A DNA stretch of 64,000 bases. Origin: Capsicum annuum (Eukaryota; Streptophyta; Magnoliopsida; Solanales; Solanaceae). Positions 54,541 to 64,000 of the stretch are shown piece after piece; position 1 is the first letter of the stretch; every line of letters begins with the position of its first letter. A program made the position numbers and the translations under genes. A model generated the notes under the pieces. It saw only the letters and a list, made by a program, of their open reading frames with translations, made no database searches and was not told the origin of the DNA. Location of the stretch: the NCBI RefSeq assembly GCF_002878395.1, contig NC_061120.1, forward strand, positions 111,625,307 through 111,689,306, read 5' to 3'.

Positions 54541-57500
54541 GCTAATGATTTATCTTTCCAACAATGCCTATTTCTCCTAAATCCGATATCAGAGAAAAAA
54601 GTTATTCCTATTTTACTCAGCATGTCAGGCTGGAAACAGTGTGACGACATTCGTGGTAGGTTACCACATTTGTTATGCCCTATCACGAAGGTCATTAGCC
54701 TTAGGCAGAAACCAGCTCCTAAGTGACGATATTCGTGGTAGCTTACCACATTTGTGACGCCCTATCACGAAGGTCGTCAGCCTTAGGCAGAAATCAGCTC
54801 CTAAGTGACGACATTAGTGGTAGCTTACCACATCTGTGATGCCCTATAACGAAGGTCATCAGCCTTAGGTAGAAACCAGATCCTATGTGACGACATTTAT
54901 GGTAGCTTACCACATTTTTGATGCCATGTCATGAATGTCGTAAGCATTAGGCAGAATCCAGCTTCTGTGTGATGATATTTTAATGGCTTGTCAAATTTTT
55001 GATGCCTTGTCACAAATGTCGTCAGCTATTATTTTCAGCAACTGGGAATTAATTTCATAAGGGTATTTTTGGCCTTTTCCCTTCACTTCCCATGACTTAT
55101 AATCCTAAAGAGGCATAATTTTTCCTATTTTTCTTCAGTTAAGCATCTCAAAAACCCTCTCTTATGATTTCAACCATAAGATTAGGATTTTCTCTCAAGA
55201 TCATCTCCTCAGGAACAAGAACATTCTTTCCTAAAAGGGTTAAACTCTAGTCAAGAAAAATCAAGGGCAAGCCTAAGGATTTCTTCAGGAACCTTCAGAA
55301 ACATTAGATGTCTTTCAACATCAAGCTTTAAGGTATGCGTAATGTTTATCTATGGATTCAATTCGTTCATAGAGCTCAAGAACCATGATTTTAATGTTAT
55401 TTTGTAAACTTTTTATGGTGATATGAGCATATACTTGTTGATGATTGTTGTTTAAGTTTCAAGATGATATCTAAAGGTGTTTTCATGGAATATATGTGGT
55501 TTTTAGTTGAAAAACACGAACTTTGGGTGGTTTGATATGATGCAAGTATGAAATCCACCTATGCCTTAAAGAATGCATGCAAGGTGTTTGATAAGATGCC
55601 TAGGATGCTAGAAATTCATATTTACATGGTTCCATGATATCTAAATGACAAGTCCATGTTAGCTATATACTTCAATATAAATTCCATTCTATTGATGTGT
55701 TGCTATTTTTGTGGTATAAAGCATGTATGATAATGGAGATATACTATATGTACATGAAATATATCCATGCACTCCCTACCATGCTTAAGATATTGAAGAA
55801 CTACATTAAGTATAATATCCCCTACTTATGACAATGTGAATTGTGGACACCAATCTTATGATCAAGTCAGTCATGTTGTGTCAGTTTCCTTCCATCGAGT
55901 CCTAGGGGTATTCGTACCCAAAAATATAGTTGTGTGCCTAGATCCATGTCATGTTTTCATGATACTCTCAATTAAGCCATGATCTATAGAAATCAGTCAG
56001 TCATGTGACTCAGGAAAACTCAGTAATCTCAGTAGTTCAGTATTCTCAATAATCTCAGTGCTCAGTAACCTCAGTAATCATGGTAAATCTCAGTAACTTC
56101 AGTACTCTTAATTAGTCCTCAGAACTCATTATATTTCGTCGGTCATCGAAATTCAGTAAACTCAGTTTTAGCTCCGCTAAACAATACCACTAGTATCAGT
56201 TCAGTTAATCAGTATCAGTTTAGAAAATTAGTTTAGTTAACTTATTTAGTTAACCCCAGTTAGTCAGTTCAGTGTCTTTCATATGGGAGTACGATTCAGC
56301 ATCGAGCGAACCTAGGGATGGGGGCTCACTAGCTAGAATATGACTGAGATCCCTAAAAGCAATCCTTAAGTTCTAGAACTACATTTCCACCATAGGTATG
56401 AGATGTCATCCATTAGATAGGACTGACATACTCAGGGGTCACCCGTTAGCACATTTATATATATAGGATTGATCCCAGGAGTCACCCGCTAGATTAAAAC
56501 TGACTCCACAGCAGATGTCTTTATTGGTTGCACGACACTGACACCCTTCTATTCAGGGCATAGATTGGACCCCATTCAACTTAGCTTGGAGCATGTCGGT
56601 TAGATGAATACATCCCACAGTTTCAGTTACAGATTCAGGACTGTCAGATATAATCAACTCAGCTTAGTAGTATAGATTTAGTACTGTTAGATACAGTCAA
56701 TGCTTATCATTATAAATAGACTTCAAGATCACCCATTAGCTAGGACTGATCTCAACTATGATTAATCAGTATCAGAATTATTAGATTTAAAGATCACCCG
56801 CTAGGTAGGACTGATCTCGGATTTAGTTACTCGAAGTAGAATGGAACTCAGATAGTTCCATCAGAACTTAGACTATTAGATATAGTCGCTCAGTATCAGT
56901 TACATCGGTTAGGCTGATCATCATAGTTATATTAGTTATATCAGTTTTTTGAACTCCTATATTAGTCATATCAGTTATCAGAACTCATGATATTAGTATT
57001 CAGCTTCAGGACTGTCAGTCACAGTCAACCAGACCAGTTCTTCATAATTTGAACTATCAAAAATAGTCGTTCATATATTCAGTATCTCAGTATCAGTACA
57101 CTCATGTTATCAGCATTCAGACTCAGTAGTTAGTATCTCCACGAGTTCAGTTACAGTTATGTATACATGTATGTATTCTCACGTTCATATTAGTCAGCAT
57201 TGTTCATGCATATAACCCTTTGTATTTAGCCTACCTCACTCTTATACTCAGTATATTCAGACGTACTGGCGTATTTGTGCTATGGTGCTTTCTCTTATGT
57301 TACACCATAAGTTCAGAGGAATGAGCTCCAGATCAGCAGTAGCATTCCAGTGTTCAGAGTTTGTAGTGAGTCCTTCTCATTCAAGGATGATATGATTATT
57401 TCTATATTTACTATTCAGTTGCTAGATGAAGTTAGTTGGAGACATATTCCTTCAACTCCTTATTCAGTTCAGTTAGAGGCTTTTAGACTAGATGTCAGAT

Positions 57501-57744
57501 TAGATATTCAGATCTCATTATTTTCAATATTTATGACTTTTTTTTGGTATTGTTATACCTTTTTCAAACATTTTGTTATTAGTCATTTATTCAGTTTGAA
57601 TCTTATGGCCTTTCATGTTCATGTTCTATATTTTATGATATATTATGCAGTATACAGGTATGGATATCAGTCATGGATCAGCTATGGTCCTTCGGGGTTA
57701 TGAGCACCGTGTAGCATTCCAATTTAGAAAATTGGGGTATTACA
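54541..57744 (+). repeat. A 5' LTR (start missing)
   Basis: Homology with the 3' LTR begins at about 54541 (against about 59830) and continues to GGGGTATTACA at 57744. Includes the 82-bp tandem array (54641-55025), a CAGTAATCTCAGT microrepeat tract (55990-56290), and repeated ATCACCCGCTAGNTAGGACT phrases (56430-56820). ORF 57350-57703 (117 codons) is LTR sequence: its match in the 3' LTR is broken. Confidence 0.87.
54641..55025. repeat. 82-bp tandem repeat, ~4.7 copies (A 5' LTR)
   Basis: Unit starts at 54641, 54723, 54805, 54887 and 54969, exactly 82 bp apart. Each unit has GACGACATTCGTGG near its start and TATCACGAAGGTCGTC about 40 bp later, an inverted pair, with GGTAGCTTACCAC between. 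The last unit ends in ATGTCGTCAGCTATTATTTT. Confidence 0.93.
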
Positions 57745-57748
57745 AACT

Positions 57749-57760
57749 TGGAATCAGAGC
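57749..57760 (+). promoter_or_regulatory. A primer binding site (tRNA-iMet)
   Basis: TGGAATCAGAGC, one base different from the iMet complement used by D and C-. Confidence 0.85.
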
Positions 57761-59560
57761 CTAAGGTTTAATAGAGTACTAGGAAGTCTGAAAGCCACAT
57801 CTAGTAGAGTCTTGTACATGCGTGTGTTGTGCACCACACTTATGTGCAGGAGGCTATGAGATGTTTTAGGAATAGTTTCCCTTCTTTCATGTCTCAGATC
57901 GTGCAATAGAAAGGTTCTCTAAGGAAACTCATGTAGATTCTCATCATGCTTCACTCATGTTAATTCCACCTTACTTTCAAGATAACAGAAACAGTGAACC
58001 TCAAGTCCTAAAGATAGGTCTTCCTCAGACAGTATCCCATAAGTTAAGTTATGTTCCAAAGTTGTACGAATCTCATTCATGATCATGAGAACTCATTCTC
58101 AAACCCAGATTTAGATATGTCATCAGATCTCTTCTCAAAATCCTATGATAGCATGTGACCCAGAGTTAGAAGCATGAACACGGGAGTTTAGCAGTAGACA
58201 AGTTGGGATACGATATCCAGATTGAATAAATTATGTATTCATGGGGATAGTTGTGCTATAATGAATCAGTAGGCTTGAACAGTGTGAGTTAGAAATTTAA
58301 GTTTATTAACTCAAAATTAAGCATTAAGGTATGAATGTGATATTAGTATTATGTGAGAAAATAGAGGCAGATGATGTGTTTAGTAAAGTGAGCATGTGTT
58401 AACCAGAGTGTAAGTATGTGATGATGATTTTAGTGTAGTTCAGAGATTAGTTTAGTGTTCACAGATGTATGATGATGGCGTAAAGCTAAGGGAGAGACAA
58501 TAGATCAAGTAACCAAGTCAGGCTCTCAGGTTCCAGTAGTAGTGCCAGTATGTATAGAAAAATAGTTAGGGAAGGCGATTCTCGACCCATCCTTATCTCA
58601 GTGTAAAGCTTCGTACTTCAGTCAACATAGTTCCTATGCATGCTTCATGTCTCAGATTCCATGCATATAGCTTATGTTCACACGTATTCCATGGAATTGT
58701 GTGTGTTTTCAGTTCCCAGTATAGGGAATTTAGTCCTAGATCACTCAGTGTTACAAATCATGTTCCACGAACTCAGACATTAAAGAATCAGGTCATGCAG
58801 CTCATGACTCATGTACACATATCATGCTCCCCAGTATACTCAGTTTCCATGACTCATACTACGCCTCCACTGATCAAATAAATCAAGACTATATTATTTA
58901 TATCCTCAGTTCATCTCATGCATTATGCATTAGTTTTAGACTCCTAAAGTTTAGTTATAATCTAGTTTGTAGATGCCCCGTGCACCACCCAGTACCTTCT
59001 TAGACGGATATAGCATCCCAAGGGGTAGATACCCCACCTTCTCTTAACGCTCTCATGTCTTAGATCTTTTAGTTTCTCCTTGCATAACGAATTTAGTCTA
59101 GAATAGAGGGTACTCATTAGTTGACCCTCAAATTAGAACTCAGTTGTAAGTCAAGTATTCAGAGGTTCAGTTCAGTTCATGATATTCAGTCCATATGTCA
59201 TGTAGCAGACTCAGTCATGTTCTCATGTTTCAGTTCAATCTTAGTACCTTTATCATTGCATGTTCAGTCACATATTCGTGAGCCAGTTCAGTCATGTATT
59301 CATGCATCAAATATGCATGGATTCAACTTATCAGTTAAGCATCAGATATGCATTCTCAGTTTAAGAAACTCAGTTTATCGAAACACTTAGTCCTACATTC
59401 ATAAATCAGCTACCCATGCATCAGATATGCATGTATAGTATGATATGCTCAGTTTTTAGTCATGACAGCCATGAAATCATGATCAGTCATTCATGCTATA
59501 CATGCGTCATTTTATCTTTTCCCCCCTCTCAAGCAGTCATCATTCGAGGACGAATGTTTC

Positions 59561-59574
59561 CAAGAGGGAGATAT
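59561..59574 (+). promoter_or_regulatory. A polypurine tract
   Basis: CAAGAGGGAGATAT before the LTR start TATAATACCCC, where the usual TG start has become TA. Confidence 0.75.
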
Positions 59575-59929
59575 TATAATACCCCAAAAAATCCAAACCA
59601 ATATTAGAGCCATGTACCAAGCTGATACATAGTACATCATGGTTATTTTATAGTTTTATGATTAAGTTAGATGTATATTAAGGCTTCAAATAACTCCCAG
59701 CTATCAGACGAATCAAAACATTTCTTATCGATTGAATTCTTAAGAAGGATATTGGTATAGTCAACTTTAAATGAGTATATATCTCATTATACTTGGACTT
59801 TTTGAGCTCATGACCTATCAAAAGATAGATAATTGAATTAGATTTCCAATGATGCCAATTTTGCCTAAATCTAATGTCAGAGAAAAGAGGTATTCCTATT
59901 TTACTCTAGTAGGTCATGCTGGAAACAGT

Positions 59930-60480
59930 GCGATGACATTCGGGGTAGCTTACGACATTTGTGACACCCTATCACGAAGGTCGTTAGCCTTAGGAAGAAA
60001 CTATCTCCTAAGTAACAACATTCGCGATAGCTTACCACATTTGTGACACCCTATCACGAAGGTCGTCAGCCTTAGGCAAAAACCAGCTCCTAAGTGAAAA
60101 CATTCGTGGCAGTTTACCACATTTTTAATGCCATGTCATAAATGTCGTCAGTCTTAGGCAGAATCCAGCTTCTATGTGATGATATTTTTGATGACTTGTC
60201 ATATTTTTTATACCATGTCACAAATGTCGTCAGCCTTAGGCAGAATCCATCTTTTGTATGATGACATTTTTGACGGCTTACCACATTTTTGACGCCATGT
60301 CACAAATGTCATCAGCCTTAGGTAGAATCCAGCTTCTTTGTGACGACATTTTTGATGTCTTACCACATTTTTGATGCCATGTCACAAATGTCATCAACCT
60401 TAAGCAGAATCCAGCTTTTGTGTGATGACATTTTTCATGGCTTGTCACATTTTTGACGCCTTGTCACAAATGTCGTCAGC
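59930..60480. repeat. 82-bp tandem repeat, ~6.7 copies (A 3' LTR)
   Basis: Units start at 59930, 60012, 60094, 60176, 60258, 60340 and 60422, again 82 bp apart. Two whole units more than the 5' LTR. Later units carry ACATTTTTGACGCCATGTCA variants. Confidence 0.93.
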
Positions 60481-62596
60481 TATTATTTTCAGCAACTAGG
60501 AATTTATTTCATAAAGGTATTTTGGACTTTTTCCTTCACTTCCAATGACTTATAACCCTAAAGAGGCGTAATTTTTCCAATTTTTCTCCAGTTAAGCATC
60601 TCAAAAACCCTCTGTTATGCTTTCAATAACAAGATTAGATTTTCCTCTCAAGATCATCTCCTCAGGAACAAGAACATTCTTTCCCAAAGAGGTTAAACCC
60701 TAGTCAAGAAAAATCCAGGGCAAGCCTAAGGATTTCTTTAGGAACCTTCAGAAACATTAGATCTCTTTCAACATCAAGCTTTAAGGTATGCGTAGTGTTC
60801 ATCTATGGATTTAATTCGTTCATAGAGCTCAAGAATCATGCTTTTAAATGTTATTTTACAAACTTTTTCTGGTGATATGAGCATGTACTTGTTGATGATT
60901 GTTGTTTAAGTTTCAAGATGATATCTAAAGGTGTTTTTATGGAATATATGTGGTTGTTAGTTGAAAAACATAAACTTTGGGAGGTTTGATATGATGCAAG
61001 TATGAAATCCACCTATGCCTTAAAGAATGCATGCAAGGTATTTGAAAAAATGCCTAGGATGCTAGAAATTCATATTTACATGGTTCCATGATATCTAAAT
61101 GACAAGTCCATGTTAGCTATATACTTTAATATAAAATCCATGCTATTGATGTGTTGCTATTGTTGTGATATGAAGCATGTATGATAATAGAGATATACTA
61201 TATGTACATGAAATATATCCATGCACTCCCTACCATGCTTAAGATGTTGAAGAACTACATGAAGTATAATATCCCCTACTTTTGATAATGTGAATTGTCG
61301 ACACTAATCTTATGATATAGTCAGTCATGTTGTGTCAGTTTCCTTCCATCGAGTCCTGGGGGTATTCGTACCCAAAAATATAGTTGTGTGCCTAGATCCA
61401 TGTCATGTTTTCATGATACTCTCAGTCAAGCCATGATCTATAGAAGTCAGTCAGTCATGTGACTCAGGAAAACTCAGTAATCTCAGTAGTTCAGTATTCT
61501 CAGTAATCTCAGTGCTCAGTAACCTTAGTAATCACAGTAAATCTCAGTAACTTCAGTACTCTTAATTAGTCCTTAGAACTCATTATATTCCACCCATCAT
61601 CGGAATCCAGTAAACTCAGTTTTAGCTCCGCTAAATAATACCACTAGTATCAATTCAGTTAATCAGTATCAGTTTAGCAAATCAGTTCAGTTAAGTTATT
61701 TAGTTCAACCCAGTTATTTAGTTCAGTGTCTTTCAAATGGGAGTAGGATTCAGCACCGAGCGAACCTAGGGATGGGGGCTTACTCACTAGAATAGGATTG
61801 AGATTCCTAAAAGCAATCCCTATACGTTGCCAGTGTAGGTACAAGATGTCACCCGTTAGATAGGACTGACCTACTCAAGGGTCACCCGTTAGCACATTTA
61901 TATGTATAGGACTAATCCTAGGAGTCACCCGCTAGATTAAGACTGACTCCATATCAGATGTCTTTACTAGTGGGGGCAATATTAACACCCTTCCAGTCAG
62001 GGCTGAGATTAGACCCCAGTCAGCTTAGCTTGGAGCATGTCGGTCAGATGAATACATCCCACAGTTTCAGTTACAGATTCAGGACTGTCAGATATAGTCA
62101 ACTCAGCTTAATAGTACAGATTCAGTACTGTTAGATACAGTCAATGCTTTGTAAATAGACTTCAAGATCACCCATTAGTTAGAAATAATCTCAACTATGA
62201 TTAATCAGTATCAGAATCATTATATTTAAAGATCACGCACTAGATAGGACTGATCACATATTTAGTTACTCGAAGTAGAATGGAACTCAGATAGTTCCAT
62301 CAGAACTTAGACTGTCAGATACAGTCACTCATTATCAGTTATATTAGTTAGGTCGATCATCACAGTTATATCATTTATATCAGTTTTCTAAACTCATGTA
62401 TCAGTCATATCAGTTATCAGAACTCATGATATCAGTATTCAGCTTCAGGACTGTTAAACACAGTCAACCAGACCAGTTCTTCATAATTCGAACTATCAAA
62501 AATAGTTGTTCATCTATTCAGTATCTCAACATCAGTATACTTATGTTGTCAGTATTCAGACTCAGTAATCAGTATCTCCATGAGTTCAGTTACAGT

Positions 62597-62619
62597 TATG
62601 TATGTATGTATGTATGTAT
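62597..62619. repeat. (TATG)n microsatellite
   Basis: Five to six TATG units; the 5' LTR has a shorter GTATACATGTATGTATT at about 57159-57175. Confidence 0.85.
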
Positions 62620-63179
62620 TCTCACGTTCATATTAGTCTGGATTATTCATGTATATAACCCTTTTCATTTAGCCTACCTCACTCGTACACTCAATACATT
62701 CAGACATACTGACAAATTTATGCTATGGTGCTTTCTCTTATGTTACACCATGGGTTTAGAGGCACGAGCTCCAGATCATTCCATTGTTTAAAGTTTGCAG
62801 TGTGTCCTTCTCATTTGAGGACGATATGATTATTGCTACATTTACTATTCAGTTGCTAGATAGAGTTATTTGAAGACATATTCCTTCAAATCCTTATTCA
62901 GTTTAATTAGAGGCTTTCAGACTAGATGTCCGATTAGATATTCAGATCTCATTATTTTTAGTATTTATGACTTATTTTGGTAATTTTATACTTTTTTTAG
63001 ATATTTTATTATTAGACGTTTATTTAGTTCGAACCTTATGGCCTTTCATGTTCATGTTTCCACATTTTATGATATGTTATGCAGTATACAGGTACAGATA
63101 TCAGTCATGGGTTAACCTGTGGTCCTTCAGGGTTATGAGCACCGTGTAGCATTCCAACTTAGAAAATTGGGGTGTTATA

Positions 63180-64000
63180 ATAACATGGTCTATTGATAGG
63201 GTTAAGGCTATAGATATCGATATGCTTAAAGGTTAATGACTTGTTTGGATGATTGGCTGATAAGGATACAATATGGCTTATGTATAACTTGGCTTATGTA
63301 CATACGTAATATGACTTATGGGTATAATATGGCTCATGTATATGATTTGGCTTATGTACATGCATATTATGACTTATGGGTATAATATGGCTCATATATA
63401 TGATTTGGCTTATGTACATGTATAATATGACTTATGGGTATAATATGGCTTATATATCTGATATGGCTTACATACATGCATAACATGACTTATGGATAAA
63501 AGATGTCTTATATGTATGCAGTGGCTTACATATATGCACAATATGGATTACGGATATGACATAGCTTATATACATAATATGACCAAATACATATGGAGAG
63601 CCCCATAGAGGTTATATGGCTTATAGATATAGCTAGGCTTATATGTATGGTATGGATTATAGATGTGACTAATGATCTATGGAAACAATTTGATTTGTAA
63701 CCATGAAATAGTTTATATATACGATTAACGACCTATAGATAAGATGGGTGGCCTATAGATATAGCTATTAATATGGATTCCAGATATGCTAAGTAATATT
63801 TCTTATAAATATTAGTATTGATATGGTCTCCGAATATGGCTAAAAATATGGCTTATAGACATGATTATGAATGAGACCGATGAATATGATTCCTTGTTCA
63901 TTTTATAATTATGAGTAAAGAGATCGCCTATAGCTATGATTTATTGGTATGATCTATAGAGGTTAGCTTATTGAAATGGCTCACCAATATAGTTCATTGA
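63180..64000. repeat. 58-bp tandem repeat array and degenerate flanks
   Basis: GGCTTATGTA (or GGCTTACATA) recurs at 63291, 63349, 63407, 63465 and 63523, exactly 58 bp apart. Each unit contains three related ~19-20-bp pieces of the form ATATGGCTTATRNNTATA. Before 63270 and after 63560 to the window end the same GGCTTATAGATATRG-type motif continues in degenerate form. No gene. The A element appears to have inserted at the edge of, or in, this array. Confidence 0.85.

Larger units (their letters stand above)
57745..59574 (+). other. A interior, non-coding
   Basis: 1830 bp with no gag, protease, RT or integrase motif in any frame. The first 130 bp match the D leader (GTAGAGTCTTGTACATG, TGCACCACACTTATGTGC, GGAGGCTATGAGATGTTTTAG). 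From 58580 on it is rich in TCAGTCATG/TTCATG-type microrepeats. The last 60 bp (CATTCGAGGACGAATGTTTC) are typical of the region before the polypurine tract in related full elements. ORFs 58636-58881, 59121-59390 and 59416-59607 have no domain. Confidence 0.8.
54541..63179 (+). mobile_element. Element A: large non-autonomous LTR element
   Basis: Plus orientation: 5' LTR 54541-57744 (its first ~265 bp missing), primer site, 1830-bp interior without gag or pol, polypurine tract, complete 3' LTR 59575-63179 (3605 bp). LTRs make up most of the element. This is a LARD-type element: it keeps the sites needed for replication but encodes none of the proteins. Its leader and polypurine region resemble element D. 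Confidence 0.87.
59575..63179 (+). repeat. A 3' LTR
   Basis: 3605 bp, TATAATACCCC to GGGGTGTTATA; both termini show a G-to-A or C-to-T change from TG...CA. Includes the 82-bp array (59930-60480), CAGTA microrepeats (61450-61730) and a TATG microsatellite (62597-62619). ORFs 62396-62791 and 62967-63149 are LTR sequence. Confidence 0.88.

Noticed and set aside
57350..57703. 117-codon open frame
   Set aside because: Lies in the A 5' LTR; the equivalent place in the 3' LTR is broken, and the composition is F/Y/S-rich with no domain.
54641..60480. CRISPR-like array
   Set aside because: Units are contiguous 82-bp tandem repeats without unique spacers, inside LTRs of a plant element.
62396..62791. 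131-codon open frame
   Set aside because: Lies in the A 3' LTR across CAGTATC and TATG microrepeats; not open in the 5' LTR.
1..64000. tRNA, rRNA or small RNA genes
   Set aside because: No cloverleaf with A and B box pair, and no rRNA stretch, was recognised by eye; only primer sites complementary to tRNA ends were seen. A tRNAscan and Rfam run would settle it.

Overview
The window looks like nuclear heterochromatin from a flowering plant. I could not find one intact host gene. What I can read is a nest of decayed LTR retrotransposons, almost all Ty3/gypsy, plus one insertion of plastid DNA, one small Helitron and several tandem repeats. The plastid fragments are clearly angiosperm. The mix of Tekay/Del-like chromoviruses with tRNA-iMet primer sites and an Athila-like element, plus plastid segments that resemble tobacco from memory, suggests Solanaceae; that is inference, not proof. 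Every coding region has stops and/or frameshifts.

Layout. 1-1215: minus-strand chromovirus pol fragment. 1216-4965: AT-rich non-coding DNA with two tandem repeats. 4966-~9650: plastid-derived DNA (rpoC2 3' end, spacer, rps2 5' end, joined to rpl23, rpl2 exon 1 and the rpl2 group II intron), split in the intron by a minus-strand solo LTR (6871-9505, family A'). ~9781-16975: plus-strand chromovirus C+ (gag to 3' LTR, no 5' LTR). 16976-30277: minus-strand relative C-, cut off in RT at its 3' side, with 5' LTR at 28183-30277. Inside its gag zinc knuckle sits element D (18476-26873), a complete LTR-to-LTR insertion with a perfect 5-bp target duplication but no gag.

30278-31787: family B LTR fragment. 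31788-32219: unclear LTR-like fragments. 32220-37525: plus-strand chromovirus F. 37526-52673: minus-strand element B- (3' LTR, integrase, RNase H, RT end), carrying a Helitron in its LTR (37685-38471) and an Athila-like element in its integrase (41445-51431, target duplication ACTAT). 52674-54540: a second plus-strand family B LTR fragment. 54541-63179: element A, very long LTRs (about 3.6 kb) around a 1.8-kb non-coding interior. 63180-64000: array built on a 58-bp unit.

How the parts relate: there is no pathway here; the logic is order of insertion. The D insertion post-dates C-; the Athila insertion post-dates B-, and B- post-dates F; the solo LTR post-dates the plastid insertion. D keeps RT and integrase catalytic residues but lacks gag, while A has no gag or pol yet shares D-like leader sequence and primer site, so A must have been mobilised by proteins supplied from elsewhere. 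Many stops are CAG-to-TAG or TGG-to-TAG changes, as expected from deamination of methylated cytosines in silenced DNA. I found no clearly new defence, metabolic or signalling system; the most unusual structures are the dyad-bearing 82-bp LTR repeats, the chimeric plastid insertion and the zinc-knuckle insertion.
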